From Oceanicoccus sp. KOV_DT_Chl (lineage in GTDB: Bacteria > Pseudomonadota > Gammaproteobacteria > Pseudomonadales > Dasaniaceae): a DNA stretch of 64,000 nucleotides. Below, one piece after another: positions 35,952 through 46,055 of this stretch (position 1 is the first letter of the stretch; each line of letters opens with the position of its first letter). The translations under genes were made by a program, and so were the position numbers. The stretch lies in the NCBI RefSeq assembly GCF_900120175.1, contig NZ_FQLF01000001.1:434001-498000 (forward strand), read 5' to 3'. The notes below the pieces were generated by a model that worked only from the letters and a program-made list of their open reading frames with translations, was not told the origin of the DNA and ran no database searches.

Positions 35952-36400
35952 AAGAGAGTGCTTTGGGTATCAAAAATGGCGAGTTGATTCGCTTTGCTGA
36001 GCCTGCCCCGTGAAACGTTTTGGGTACACCCTGCGGGTCGCCTTGAATAAAACAGGCGTTCAACGCACTTCATGCTTTTGTCCCGATCATGGTCGGGAAT
36101 GACGGCGGAGAGTGCTGCGAATAAAAGGTTCAGAGTCTTTGAAAAAATAGACGCAAACTATGTCACCATGGATGATTTACCATTGTATTATTAGGCCTGA
36201 TCATGGGTTACCCCTTGATTGACGGAGTAGGGTGGTTTAGGCAAGTAAAGAAAATGAACTCGCCGTAGGGCGACCCCAGCTCCCACCCCTAACAAGCCAA
36301 ACCTGGAAAATTAAGTGACAATGCCCGATGGAAATCGTCACTCTTTTTTAAAACGGGGGGCGACAGAGTTAAATATTCAACCCATATTTTATATTGAAAG

Positions 36401-36763
36401 TTAATCAACTGTTCCCCCCAACCCACGAATATAAAAAAACGACCCCACCATCCCCATAATGCAAGACGGCAATATAGTCGCAACAATATTCGGTGTCCCG
36501 GCCACAAAATGCGTTGCGTACAAAATCACCACCACTATCCCATTAGGAATGGCCATGCCTGTTAATAGCTGGTGCTTTTTGCCATTGCGCTGTGTCACTA
36601 CCCACAGTATTAGCGACAAAAAAAACAGGGTGCTGATAAAACTTAATGCGCCCTGGGTGATAAACGCTTGCAAACTTTGGCCAGTGCCCTGATTGGCATA
36701 AAACGCCCAGCTGCCGTAGCCGGTGGCGGCTATTAGTGAATAGACAATATTTTTGCGATTCAT
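36401..36763 (-). CDS. Small four-helix membrane protein
   Basis: 120 residues with four hydrophobic segments (about 5-24, 34-56, 66-86, 90-112). It contains YATHFVAGTPNIVATILPSC and a short charged loop RNGKKHQ. The size and topology recall small inner-membrane proteins, but I cannot name the family. It lies 10 bases downstream of the gene at 36773-37537, in the same direction, so the two are probably co-expressed. Confidence 0.65.
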   Translation of the reverse strand: MNRKNIVYSLIAATGYGSWAFYANQGTGQSLQAFITQGALSFISTLFFLSLILWVVTQRNGKKHQLLTGMAIPNGIVVVILYATHFVAGTPNIVATILPSCIMGMVGSFFYIRGLGGTVD

Positions 36764-36772
36764 TTTGTTGGC

Positions 36773-37537
36773 CTATGCCGCTGCTTGCAGGGTTTGTTTT
36801 TCTTCCAGTGATACCACCATCATCACCACGTCGTGGCGTTCGGGGGAGATGTTTTCTTCAAAGAATTTTCTTACATGCTCGGTTTTGCACTTAAAGTTGT
36901 AAGAGGAATACACCTTGCCGTGATGTTGAAAAAGATTACCGAGAATAAAATTTTCGCGGTCGAGGGAGGCTTCGGCATCCATCACGGTTATCGCGCGTTC
37001 AGCGACGGCTACGATGTGAGCGGGAATGGTCAGTGCTTGGCCGCTGGCGTCGATTTGCGGGTATACGGTTGAGTTGAGGTTGTAATGCTGCGCCAGCGCC
37101 CCGGTCATTTTATTAACCCCTTCATACACTGCTGGGTTGGGCGTGGCGGCGACAATATAACCCCCAATAAATTTGGGAATATCTTCCGGGCCCAGTAGTT
37201 GTTGCAGTGCATTACCGGTGAGTTTTTGGCCCTGATACTCGGGCAGTGTGTAAGAGAGCTGGCCCATAAATACTGGCTTGCCATTGATCTCTAAATGTTT
37301 GGCGGTGGCGAAGCCAATTACATTGCGCTGTTCATCTTCGACACAAACGATCTTGGCGTATATGCCGAGGTCGGCAATGGCATGCCACACGTGGGTCCAG
37401 TTGGTGATGCTCTCCTGTTCGTTCACACCGAAAGAGGAGGCCTTGGCGCAGACATGGATAAATTGATCCATTAGCCGTGCTTTTTCAGCGGCCGGTAAAG
37501 CGCTGGGGTTATCGATAATACGTGTATTGAAATTCAT
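36773..37537 (-). CDS. Hypothetical protein, possibly GNAT-like
   Basis: 254 residues, soluble. The N-terminal half has IVCVEDEQRNVIGFATAKHL and GQLSYTLPEYQGQKL, which resemble the central strands and the acetyl-CoA loop region of GNAT acetyltransferases, but no clean Q/R-x-x-G-x-G/A motif is present. The C-terminal part is helical. I do not recognise the family. It forms a likely operon with the small membrane protein downstream, and a 509-base gap separates it from the hybrid kinase. Confidence 0.55.
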   Translation of the reverse strand: MNFNTRIIDNPSALPAAEKARLMDQFIHVCAKASSFGVNEQESITNWTHVWHAIADLGIYAKIVCVEDEQRNVIGFATAKHLEINGKPVFMGQLSYTLPEYQGQKLTGNALQQLLGPEDIPKFIGGYIVAATPNPAVYEGVNKMTGALAQHYNLNSTVYPQIDASGQALTIPAHIVAVAERAITVMDAEASLDRENFILGNLFQHHGKVYSSYNFKCKTEHVRKFFEENISPERHDVVMMVVSLEEKQTLQAAA

Positions 37538-38046
37538 GATGCGTGGTACCTATTTGATTGAACTAGAAGTTCGTGGTTAATTTTCATTGATCAAAAATCA
37601 GGCGAGCTAAACCGCAGGCCGAAAAAACCCCTCAGCCAGAGGTGAACATCTGCCGATTTATTGTCTATTTGTTTAAGTGTTCAATTAGTAGCAATAACTA
37701 TTTGATTTTGTTCACTAAATTGTATTTTCCCTTGAAATAACAAGCGCTGTAGTTCAAGGGCACCCAAAAACACCGGCGATTTTCTGCCGAGCGTAATAAG
37801 GGCGGTGTTGCAGTTGATATATTGATAAGGTTAAAAATCTGTTCAATTAATAATCTATCAGTATAAAAAACACGCGGATTATCCCATGGGCGAGAGAATT
37901 TTCACTTGTTTATATTGTAAATAGTTGTCAGAAATTATTTTTATTACCAAATGATATATGAAGCACCGATTCATATCAGCTCCCGCGGCCAGTGACAGCG
38001 AAGAGGAGAATGTTTGAGGGTGTTTAATCAATAAACAAAAAGAGGC
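37538..38046. other. Intergenic region, nothing recognised
   Basis: 509 AT-rich bases between two minus-strand genes. It should hold the promoter of the gene at 36773-37537. I see no gene, repeat family member or strong terminator. Confidence 0.4.
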
Positions 38047-40425
38047 TTACAGAGGTGAATGATTGCGCAGGGCGCGTTCAATTTTTGACAGTTCTATCGG
38101 TTTTGCCAGGTGATCGTCCATACCCGACTGGTAGGCCTTGCTGATGTACTCCTCAACCGCGTGGGCGGTGAGGGCAATTATCGGGGTTCGGCTTTGATGT
38201 TTTTGTGCTTCGATTTTGCGAATGGCCACCGTGGCCTCGTAACCATCCATGACCGGCATTTCACAATCCATGAAAATCAAATCGAAATTGTCCTGGCTCT
38301 CAATAAAATCCAAAAGGGCCTCTTTGCCATTATTAGCAAAGCGCGGTTGCTGCCCTAGCTTTTCCAACATGGCTTTTAGCACCTGCTGGTTAACGATATT
38401 GTCTTCTACCACTAGCAGTTTCATTGCCGGGATTTTTTCCTGGCCAGTCGTTGCCGCATCGCTCAGGTCGTTGGCGACACTACCCTCGTGGGCGGCTCGC
38501 AGGGGCAGTGATATCCAAAAAGTAGAGCCTTGGCCCGAGGTACTTTCCACGCCAACAACCCCCCCCATTAATTCGGCCAGCTGCTTGCAAATAGCCAGCC
38601 CCAAACCAGTACCGCCATACTTGCGAGTGGTGGAGCTGTCTTCTTGGGTGTAGCTTTCAAATAGGTTGGGCTGTGCTTCTGCGGGAATACCAATGCCGGT
38701 ATCGGTGACGGTAATACGGTAAAACCGCGGCTGGTGATGATCGACACCAATGGTGACAGTAATGGCGCCGCGATCGGTAAACTTAATGGCATTGCCTAGC
38801 AGGTTAAATAACACCTGCCGGACCCGGTTGGGGTCGCCCATAATCAGTGGCGGCATGTTTTGCTCAACATGCCCATTGAGTACAACCCCTTTTTCTCCAG
38901 CTTGTAAGCGGTAGAGTGACAGCACATCACTCATCAGTATGTTCACATCATAGCTAATATCCTCAATACTCATTTTGCCCGCTTCAATTTTTGAGTAATC
39001 GAGAATATCGTTGATAACCGTTAATAGCGCTTTGCCTGAGGTGCGTATGGTTTCGTTGTAGCTGCGCTGTTGGTCATTGAGTGGGGTTTCACTCAATAAT
39101 TCGGACATGCCGAGCACACCATTCATGGGGGTTCTTATTTCGTGGCTCATTTTTGCCAGGAAATCACTTTTTGCCCGGCTCTGTGCAATCGCTCGGCCTT
39201 CTTCCTCACGTATTTTGTTGATGCGGCTGGCAAGCGCTATGGATAATAGCGATAGCTCAATTAACTGGCCTATGGCTTGTACATTATAAATAATAATTTT
39301 TGTTGAAATAACCGATAAAATTTCCAGGTGGGTGATGGCCCAACCTATTAGATAGAAACACCAGGACACGAAAAAGTTGCGTGCATCAATACTCCCCTGT
39401 CGCCACAGCGATAAGCTGATAAACCACAAAAATAAACACAGCACAATTGACATAAGTAAAGTGATTACCAGCATTACTGCCTGCAGCGGGTTACCAAAAG
39501 CCAATAGCTGTGTAAAGAACGAGGCCGCAAAAAACCAAGCCAGGACGACAATAAAACGGTCGGCTTTAGGGCTTTGATTTTTGATGTGCAGAAAACTACG
39601 GGCAAACAAAATAATGAAAAGATAGGATAAGGTATTCAAGCCGGAAGATAGGGGGGCGTTGAATTCTGGGCTGTTAGGCCACCAGTGCAAAAAAGCAAAG
39701 CCACGGCTGACATAGGCTAAGAGCAGCGAGGTAAGACAGTAGATAACATAAAATAAATAACTGCGGTCTTTAGTGAAGATATAAATTAATAGGTTGTAAA
39801 TCAGCATCAAGCTGATAGCGCCAAAGAAAAACCAAAAAAACGACTCATCTACATCGGTATGCTGATAAAAGCTGTCGCGATCCCACAGCGTAATATAAGA
39901 GACTAGTAATTGTTGCATGCTGCGTTGATTTTGCAGCACCACTATGCGTTGGGAGTTAGCCTCTAGCGTTATGGGTACTAAAATATTACGGCTGCGAATT
40001 GGTTTTTTACTGACCGGGTGGTCCATGCCCAGCTGGTAGTTGTTTTCTACCCGGCCACGGTTAATAACAAAAACATCAACGTGCTGAATATAGGGGATGG
40101 GTATTTCTAGAATGAGCTCTTTGGTGCTAGTGCCAGGGTTGTCCAGTTCGACTATAAACCAAGCATTTTGGTAGCCCGAATTGTAATTACCTTCTTCAAT
40201 TAATGAGCGGGTAAATTTTTTATCGTTAATGAGGGCCAGCACATCGTCAATCGAGGCGCCGTTTTTGACTGCGCTAAATTGCTGGAGGTTATCACCAATA
40301 AAATGATTGCCAGTGACCTCGCGCACATCGATAGGTTTTAAACTGTCGGCTAAACTTGCCGGTGCAGCTAAAAAGCACAGCAGCAGTGCTAACACGGTGA
40401 AATAACGGCGAATATTCAAGTCCAT
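38047..40425 (-). CDS. 7TMR-DISM hybrid sensor histidine kinase/response regulator
   Basis: 792-residue membrane kinase. After a signal peptide (ending about residue 26) comes a periplasmic 7TMR-DISMED2 domain (about 35-180), seven transmembrane helices (about 190-395), HisKA with phospho-acceptor His in [15 protein letters not shown], HATPase with [20 protein letters not shown] and GTGLGLAI, and a C-terminal receiver with [11 protein letters not shown]. Such sensors bind ligands, often carbohydrates, and feed a phosphorelay. No HPt or output domain is fused, so a separate partner is needed. The receiver resembles the one at the right edge of the window. Confidence 0.93.
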   Translation of the reverse strand: MDLNIRRYFTVLALLLCFLAAPASLADSLKPIDVREVTGNHFIGDNLQQFSAVKNGASIDDVLALINDKKFTRSLIEEGNYNSGYQNAWFIVELDNPGTSTKELILEIPIPYIQHVDVFVINRGRVENNYQLGMDHPVSKKPIRSRNILVPITLEANSQRIVVLQNQRSMQQLLVSYITLWDRDSFYQHTDVDESFFWFFFGAISLMLIYNLLIYIFTKDRSYLFYVIYCLTSLLLAYVSRGFAFLHWWPNSPEFNAPLSSGLNTLSYLFIILFARSFLHIKNQSPKADRFIVVLAWFFAASFFTQLLAFGNPLQAVMLVITLLMSIVLCLFLWFISLSLWRQGSIDARNFFVSWCFYLIGWAITHLEILSVISTKIIIYNVQAIGQLIELSLLSIALASRINKIREEEGRAIAQSRAKSDFLAKMSHEIRTPMNGVLGMSELLSETPLNDQQRSYNETIRTSGKALLTVINDILDYSKIEAGKMSIEDISYDVNILMSDVLSLYRLQAGEKGVVLNGHVEQNMPPLIMGDPNRVRQVLFNLLGNAIKFTDRGAITVTIGVDHHQPRFYRITVTDTGIGIPAEAQPNLFESYTQEDSSTTRKYGGTGLGLAICKQLAELMGGVVGVESTSGQGSTFWISLPLRAAHEGSVANDLSDAATTGQEKIPAMKLLVVEDNIVNQQVLKAMLEKLGQQPRFANNGKEALLDFIESQDNFDLIFMDCEMPVMDGYEATVAIRKIEAQKHQSRTPIIALTAHAVEEYISKAYQSGMDDHLAKPIELSKIERALRNHSPL

Positions 40426-40985
40426 TAATCATTCTCTAAGCGCCACTAAACAACGCGAATACATTTATTGCGCTAAAGAGCGTATTGTTATTACAGTCAT
40501 AACTCTCGTACTACATTACGCGATATTGGCAAGCTCATCACAATAAGCGCTTTTTATGGGCCAATTCACTATCCCTACCCCTCAAACAGTATGGAAACCA
40601 CATCCCTAAGCGTCAAGTTGGAATCACAGCCTGTGGGGCAATAAGCTTGAACCAGTCGGAAAGATCCGGGGTCAGGTCTTTGATTTATGATTCGGAATCA
40701 AAGGAGCAGAGTAATTGATTTTGATTTTTTGGGCCCCTTATGTAGTCGCCTGATTGTTACCAGAACTAACGGCGAGCCGTAGCGAAGCGGAGACAACGCC
40801 CGCACGGGCGGCCCGAAGGGTGAGAGTTTTATCCGAATATTACACAGAGGACTATTTGACTCAAATAAGCTAGGGCTTATTTTGCCCTGCGGGCGACCTG
40901 AAGGTTGTCCAAATTGCAGCGCAATTTGTGAGTGAACAAAGATTGAGTAGAGCCTGCTCCGCAAACGGCTGATACCAGAAAATTT
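40426..40985. other. Intergenic region with dispersed repeats
   Basis: 560 bases between the hybrid kinase start and the M50 peptidase end. It holds GGGGTCAGGTCTTTGATTTA (about 40669) and AAAGGAGCAGAGTAATTGAT (about 40700), resembling borders of REP-associated transposase elements, then the second copy of the structured repeat. Confidence 0.55.
40741..40964. repeat. Structured dispersed repeat, copy 2
   Basis: Partner of 35787-35951, with about 65 extra bases (GAGCCGTAGCGAAGCGGAGA and on). Hairpins: AAATAAGC/GCTTATTT (40863-40870 with 40875-40882) and CAAATTGC/GCAATTTG (40910-40917 with 40921-40928). Compared with copy 1, C-G became A-T in the first stem and A-T became G-C in the second. Confidence 0.75.
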
Positions 40986-42062
40986 CTAACTCCCAAGTAT
41001 TTTCATCGGCAAGCTCAATATAGGATTCTCTGAATCCGCAAAATTCATAATCACCGCGACATGCCCGGCAACGACCAAAACATACCACACCGCCGAGAAT
41101 GTTTGACCGTAGCGATCCAGCGGAATTAAATGGGAAAAATGCCGTTGCTGCCATTCAAAGATAACTTCGAGTGCGCCAACAAACAAAAAGAATACCAGTA
41201 GCGCCAGGCCAAAGGTATATGCCAAGCCAAGCCCCAGGGCTATGCCCGCCATACAGACGGATAAACCTACCCAGGAGCGCATGGAAAAGCTGATGCTCTT
41301 GAGTACGTGGCCACCATCTAAAGGCAAAATAGGCAGTAAATTAAACAGGTTTAATAAGGCGCTAAGTACTGCGGCCCCGGCAAATAGTTCTAAGTCAGTT
41401 AGCCAATAAATCAGCAAACAAGCCAGCGACATAAATAGGCCAAAACAAGGCCCCATAATAGAGATAACCACATCTTGCCAGCGGGTATTGATCTTATCGT
41501 CGGATACTGCCAGGCCGCCAACAAAGGGAATTAAGTAAATGCCTTTGGTTTTAATCCCAAAATATTGCATAGCTCTGACATGACCATATTCATGAATGAC
41601 CAGGCAGGCCACTATGACCAAGGCAAATTCAACGGTGAACAGCCAGGCATAACCGGCTACGGATGCCCCGGCTAACACGGCTTTTATCACCTTGGCACTT
41701 TTAAAGAGCTTAAAGACCAGCGCCGCCAAACCCATAAAACTGCGTGTTGATTTTTCTTTGACTAGATGTGCCGAGGGGACTAATGGGAACTCACCCGTTG
41801 CTTGCTGATGCTGATTTATCCATAACTGATAACTAACCGTCTGATCTTTGGCTTGCAGATTTAAACTGACTTCTTCGCTGTTGTTTGCTTGCTGTAATTG
41901 AAATCTATGTACGATTTCACTGACGGTGATGCCTGTTAAATCGACCTGACTCACTAGCTTATCGTCCCAGTACAAACACTGTGTGCCCTCACCATCGTTT
42001 TCAAGTTTTAAGGTTTTGCCAAATAGTTCGAGGTTTAACAACAGGTTTTCTCGCAAAGTCAT
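40986..42062 (-). CDS. M50-family membrane metallopeptidase (site-2 protease-like)
   Basis: Zinc protease predicted to cut within the membrane. After a soluble N-terminal domain (about 1-110), membrane segments carry the zinc motif VIHEYGHVRAMQYFG and, later, LPILPLDGGHVLKS, which supplies the third zinc ligand. FVGGLAV lies between them, as in family M50. ATG 42062 (MTLRENLLLN) is chosen, giving 358 residues; a longer frame to 42113 begins inside an intergenic repeat. It lies next to the Pds cluster but points away from pdsO, so a functional link is uncertain. Confidence 0.82.
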   Translation of the reverse strand: MTLRENLLLNLELFGKTLKLENDGEGTQCLYWDDKLVSQVDLTGITVSEIVHRFQLQQANNSEEVSLNLQAKDQTVSYQLWINQHQQATGEFPLVPSAHLVKEKSTRSFMGLAALVFKLFKSAKVIKAVLAGASVAGYAWLFTVEFALVIVACLVIHEYGHVRAMQYFGIKTKGIYLIPFVGGLAVSDDKINTRWQDVVISIMGPCFGLFMSLACLLIYWLTDLELFAGAAVLSALLNLFNLLPILPLDGGHVLKSISFSMRSWVGLSVCMAGIALGLGLAYTFGLALLVFFLFVGALEVIFEWQQRHFSHLIPLDRYGQTFSAVWYVLVVAGHVAVIMNFADSENPILSLPMKILGS

Positions 42063-42098
42063 ATTTAAGCCGCTTAGTTTACCCGAGTTCAGGCTTGC

Positions 42099-42124
42099 AA
42101 TTAAAGGGGTCAAAGCCCTTTAAT
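42099..42124. repeat. AAAGGGGTCAGAGCCCTTT-family element
   Basis: AATTAAAGGGGTCAAAGCCC followed by TTTAAT, a variant with A for G in the centre. It lies just upstream of the M50 gene start. This family has at least six further members between 49 and 58.6 kb. Confidence 0.75.
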
Positions 42125-42335
42125 CGGAGGGCTGCCCTATACGTTTCACGGGTCAGGCTTAGCGCAGCGAATAAAGAAGAAGTAGCTCGCCGCTGGGTTA
42201 TCCCGTCACCCACACATTTCGCCACAATCTTTCACAATTCATATCAAAACCCGCCACAGCATTACCACTTTTTCGTTGTTCAATAAGTCCCGTCAAGCAA
42301 GAAAGGTTTATTTAACAACTGAAAGAGGAATCATT

Positions 42336-43037
42336 ATGAAAATGTCTACATTCTTACCTGTATTAAGTTTATGTGCTGCGGTTTCAACAGCGGCGGTGGC
42401 TGATGCTGACAACACTAGCAGCGAGGCTAAACGATTGGGCGTGGTGACGGGCAGTATTGTGGTGGGTGTTGCTAGTTTGGGGCCATTAGGTGCGGTGCCG
42501 GGAATATTGGCTGGGGCTTGGTTGGACCAGGAAATTATGGCGGCGGACCGGGTGGAGGTAATGGAGTCTGAGTTGTTGCAGGCCAATACTCGTATTCGCA
42601 GCATGGGTGAGCAGTTAGCAGCGGCACAACTGTCAACGCAGGAGTATGCACGCATTGCGCTGGAGCAATTACAGCTGGAGTTGTTGTTCAAAACCAATAA
42701 CAGCGCATTGACTGAGCATGGTGTGCAGCGCTTAACTTTTTTGGCGAATTTTTTGTCAGAAAATCCGGAAATTCAGATTCGTTTGGATGGCTATGCGGAT
42801 CCCCGGGGTGACGCAGTACATAACCTGGCTTTGTCTGAGCAGCGAGCGGCTTCGGTGTTGGAGCATTTAGTGACCCATGGAGTGGCGCGCAACCGGATTG
42901 AAACTTATTCCCATGGGGCTGCGCAATCGGTGTCAGTGGCTGGCGATTACGATAGTTATGCGCTGGATCGCGTGGTGAAGATTCAACTTTCCCAGCAAAA
43001 TAAAGCGGCTTTCGCCGGCATTATGATTGCTGATTAA
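42336..43037 (+). CDS. pdsO: Sortase-associated OmpA-like protein PdsO
   Basis: 233 residues. A signal peptide (MKMSTFLPVLSLCAAVSTAAVADA) is followed by a glycine-rich stretch that may pass the membrane, a short coiled coil (VMESELLQANTRIRSMGEQL), and an OmpA C-terminal domain: LLFKTNNSALTEHGVQRL, then RLDGYADPRGDAVHNLALSE, which binds peptidoglycan. Members of this type belong to the proteobacterial dedicated sortase system. The start ATG 42336 has AGAGGA at good spacing. It faces pdsS across a shared terminator. Confidence 0.88.
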   Translation: MKMSTFLPVLSLCAAVSTAAVADADNTSSEAKRLGVVTGSIVVGVASLGPLGAVPGILAGAWLDQEIMAADRVEVMESELLQANTRIRSMGEQLAAAQLSTQEYARIALEQLQLELLFKTNNSALTEHGVQRLTFLANFLSENPEIQIRLDGYADPRGDAVHNLALSEQRAASVLEHLVTHGVARNRIETYSHGAAQSVSVAGDYDSYALDRVVKIQLSQQNKAAFAGIMIAD

Positions 43038-43059
43038 AATTTAAAAGGAGGTGATGAGT

Positions 43060-43082
43060 GCCCGGTTAAGCCGGGCTTTTTT
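43060..43082 (+). terminator. Rho-independent terminator after pdsO
   Basis: GCCCGG (43060-43065) pairs with CCGGGC (43071-43076) over TTAAG and is followed by TTTTTTA. It ends 28-45 bases past the pdsO stop and before the convergent pdsS stop. Confidence 0.8.
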
Positions 43083-43110
43083 ATGCGGGTAGTTTTTAGC
43101 TGGCGGGATA

Positions 43111-45186
43111 TTAATGTATCGGTAGTAGCATGGTAAACACCACGCCACTGTGGTCATCACGATTAGTGGCGTTAATTGTGCCGCCATGGAAGTTAACAAT
43201 CAGGCTAACAATATATAAACCCAGACCTAGGTGAGTGCTTTGGCTATCGTTGGTTTCACGCAGTGATACCATATTGTCAAATAACTGGTTTTTCATTGTC
43301 TCGGGTAATAGCGGTCCATCATTACTAACCGCTAATTGCAGCGTATTTTTACTCTGACTGGTGCGGATAGAAATATCCCCGTTGGGCGGGCAATAGCTGG
43401 TGGCATTTTCAATAAGTTTGTCGAGCATTTGTACTATTAAATCAGGAACAATATCCATGTTCAGTGATGCAGTGTTATCGGAGTTTTCAAAACTAATATG
43501 ATGGTGTGGGTATAAGTCGCTATAGGCGGCGCTTAGGTCGGTTAATAATAAAATAATATCGGTAGGTTCGGGTTCTGAGTGTTTAATGCTTTCTTCTACG
43601 CGATTAGCTTCACTCATTGCGGTTAGGATTGTGCCTAAACGTTGGGCACCTTCTTTGGCGCGTTGCTGATAGGTGCGGCTGGGGGTATTCAATGGTTGTG
43701 ATTCAAGATTGTCCAATGAGGAATGAATAATCGCCAAAGGTGTGCGCAGTTCGTGGGATAGTTTTCTAGAAAGCGTTTGCAGGTAGTCAGTGTACTCGCC
43801 CAGGCGTTTCATCAGTTCACTATAGTTGCGGGTTAATACACCAATTTCATCATTGGCATTGCTATGGGGATATTGGCTTGATAGTTTTCCTCTGTCATCC
43901 AGCGCATTTTGAGTGGCTTTACTTAATTGGCGGATTCGCCAAGAGAGCCAGCTGGCATAGGCGAGTAGTGATAAGGTGGCGCTCCCCATAATAATAATGC
44001 TGAATGAAAACAATCGGCTAAAGGCTTGGTCAGTTAAGGTGGCGGTTTGTTCGCTGCTTTGTTCGGCAATTAAGATAGCCGCAATTGCGCCGTTGATAAA
44101 AATGGGCTCGGCATTGGTCAAAAAATGTTGGTTGGTTCGCAACGGATCGTTATACCACATGGTGCTGCTTTGCCCGGTTAGTGCTTTTTTAAACTCTTGG
44201 CGCGCAGAATAATTAACGTGGTCCTGATACGTCGTTTGTTGCTGATGACGTTCGGCCAATAATTTGCGATATAATTTTTGTAATAGCCAGTGGCTGTTTG
44301 ATTGTGAACGGGTTTCAAGGGTGCCCGTGGAAGCAATCAGCCAGCCCTGTGGATTCACTAACCTGAGCCGTTGCCCGGGTAAGGTATAAGTATTTACTAC
44401 GGCCTTGATGGCGTTGGATTGGTAAATCAATGGGGGTACTGGTGCATTGTCGCGATAGGGCCCTAGCCGAGTGCTGCCGTTAGCAGAGTCGTCAATACTG
44501 TAAAAACTTAAACGCCCATTGACTAATGCCAGTGGCATTGAAATTTCTAATTGGTAGCTATTGGGCTCATCAATCAAAGCGGCTTTAATAGATGATTCAC
44601 GATAGGTGTTAGGGAAGGGATTAAAATAACGGGCGGTGATATCACCAGGGGCTTGTGCGGCGAAAATATATTCTTTGTTATTGCCGGTGACTAATATAAG
44701 GCGATCACCATTAGAGGCGAGTGAGCGCGTAGGGTTATTAAAAATCATTTCGCTATTGTTAATTTCAAAAAATAACATCAGTTGGTTTTGGTAAACCATG
44801 CAGCGGTAGCGAATGAGCGTATCATTGCTGTCAGGCCATAGTGTCCAAGGTATATCAGGCCAGTTATCGGCATAGCCATCTGCTTCAATGAGATATTCGT
44901 TGGGATGGCAATAAAAATCCGGGGCTAAGGACGAGAGAGTGTTATTGATCGCTGGGTTGTCTTCGGTAGTACCTTCAATGCGCTCAAATTTGTTAGCGGC
45001 TTCGAGACTTAAACTGCCGGGGTTTTGCGCCAGTGCTTTGGCAATGACTTGCGTTGACGCTTGTAGTGTTCGCTCCTGTCCTGACCTCAGCGAGGCATCG
45101 ATGTCTTGCAAGTACTGGCAACCTGACCAAGGGATGCTAAGCAATAATAGACTTACAACAAATAGCTGTTTGTTTAAGGTCATCAT
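43111..45186 (-). CDS. pdsS: Sortase-system sensor histidine kinase PdsS
   Basis: 691-residue kinase. An N-terminal membrane segment (TLNKQLFVVSLLLLSIPW) is followed by a large periplasmic sensor region (about 30-400), a second membrane helix (about 405-430), HAMP, HisKA (LSRKLSHELRTPLAIIHSS) and a HATPase (DKLIENATSYCPPNGDI, then LGLGLYIVSLI). The ATG at 45186 overlaps the pdsR stop as ATGA, so kinase and regulator are translationally coupled. It should sense envelope state for the sortase cluster; the signal is unknown. Confidence 0.88.
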   Translation of the reverse strand: MMTLNKQLFVVSLLLLSIPWSGCQYLQDIDASLRSGQERTLQASTQVIAKALAQNPGSLSLEAANKFERIEGTTEDNPAINNTLSSLAPDFYCHPNEYLIEADGYADNWPDIPWTLWPDSNDTLIRYRCMVYQNQLMLFFEINNSEMIFNNPTRSLASNGDRLILVTGNNKEYIFAAQAPGDITARYFNPFPNTYRESSIKAALIDEPNSYQLEISMPLALVNGRLSFYSIDDSANGSTRLGPYRDNAPVPPLIYQSNAIKAVVNTYTLPGQRLRLVNPQGWLIASTGTLETRSQSNSHWLLQKLYRKLLAERHQQQTTYQDHVNYSARQEFKKALTGQSSTMWYNDPLRTNQHFLTNAEPIFINGAIAAILIAEQSSEQTATLTDQAFSRLFSFSIIIMGSATLSLLAYASWLSWRIRQLSKATQNALDDRGKLSSQYPHSNANDEIGVLTRNYSELMKRLGEYTDYLQTLSRKLSHELRTPLAIIHSSLDNLESQPLNTPSRTYQQRAKEGAQRLGTILTAMSEANRVEESIKHSEPEPTDIILLLTDLSAAYSDLYPHHHISFENSDNTASLNMDIVPDLIVQMLDKLIENATSYCPPNGDISIRTSQSKNTLQLAVSNDGPLLPETMKNQLFDNMVSLRETNDSQSTHLGLGLYIVSLIVNFHGGTINATNRDDHSGVVFTMLLPIH

Positions 45187-45875
45187 TGCACTTGCCAGCG
45201 ATAGCCTAAGCCGTAAGCGGTGTTGATGGCGCAAAACTGATCATCAATACTTTGAAATTTTTTGCGGATGCGTTTGATGTGCGAGGTAATAGTGTTGTCA
45301 TCCAGCACCACTTTTGCAGCTTCCATTAATTGCTCGCGGCTTTTTACTTGGCCCGGGTGGCGTGCCAGTGTATGAATAATCCAAAATTCGGTGACGGTGA
45401 TATCCAGCGCTTGTTGCTGCCATTGGATGCGCATCTGTTCAATATTGATGCTTAGATCTCCGGTATTAATCACTTCTTCTGCCAAGGTGGGGTTGCCAAG
45501 GGCATCTACGCGGCGAAACAGAGCTACTATTCTGGCCAACATATGGTGCAGGCCAATGTCTTTGGTTAGGTAATCATCAGCACCTAAGCGCAGCCCCGAA
45601 ATTTTATCAAATTCATTTTCTCGGGCGGTTAAAAATACAATGGGCAAGGTTTTTGAGCGGCTGCGAAGGTCCCGGCATAATTCAAAGCCGCCTTCAATTT
45701 CGTCTTCTAAGCCCACGTCAATCACCGCTAAGTCGGGCAGTTTGTGTGCAAAGCCGGCCATGGCAGCGGCGCGGTTGGGATAGATGCTGACCGAATAGCC
45801 CTGTTGTTCAAAGGCGTCACGATAATTTTGCGCGATATGTATTTCGTCTTCCACGATGGCAATGTGTTTAGGCAT
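45183..45875 (-). CDS. pdsR: Sortase-system response regulator PdsR
   Basis: 230-residue OmpR-type regulator. The receiver starts HIAIVEDEIHIAQNY with the acidic pair, and the phospho-acceptor is Asp in LAVIDVGLED. The C-terminal winged helix contains EFWIIHTLARHPGQVKSREQ and ITSHIKRIRKKF. ATG 45875 (MPKHIAIVEDE) fits the family; an upstream frame of 26 codons is not needed. It is divergent from the sortase target gene, and the 180-base gap between them is the probable site of its regulation. Confidence 0.88.
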   Translation of the reverse strand: MPKHIAIVEDEIHIAQNYRDAFEQQGYSVSIYPNRAAAMAGFAHKLPDLAVIDVGLEDEIEGGFELCRDLRSRSKTLPIVFLTARENEFDKISGLRLGADDYLTKDIGLHHMLARIVALFRRVDALGNPTLAEEVINTGDLSINIEQMRIQWQQQALDITVTEFWIIHTLARHPGQVKSREQLMEAAKVVLDDNTITSHIKRIRKKFQSIDDQFCAINTAYGLGYRWQVQ

Positions 45876-46055
45876 CGATAATCCTTGCTCGGTAGTGTGG
45901 TGGTCGCTTGGTTGAATTGTAACGCAGAAAACACGTTTTAAAACCAATGCCACAATTTGCCATAATTGATCATCGCAATTGCATTATTGGCCTATAAAAA
46001 AGCCAAACCAAAGCGGTTTACTACTCCCTGCTAATGCCAGCTAGGGAGAAAACCA

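Larger units (their letters stand above)
35635..36400. other. Mosaic of dispersed repeats, no gene
   Basis: About 765 bases with the third 97-bp repeat copy (35666-35752), a structured dispersed repeat (35787-35951) and a GTCCCGATCATGGTCGGGAATGAC-type palindrome (about 36080-36104). ACGTTTTGGGTACACCC (near 36013) recurs near 59370. Small open frames here overlap the repeats and are not credible. Confidence 0.6.

Noticed and set aside
40698-41154. Minus-strand small frames over the structured repeat and peptidase end
   Set aside because: They lie within dispersed repeats or antisense to the M50 gene and have no recognisable features.
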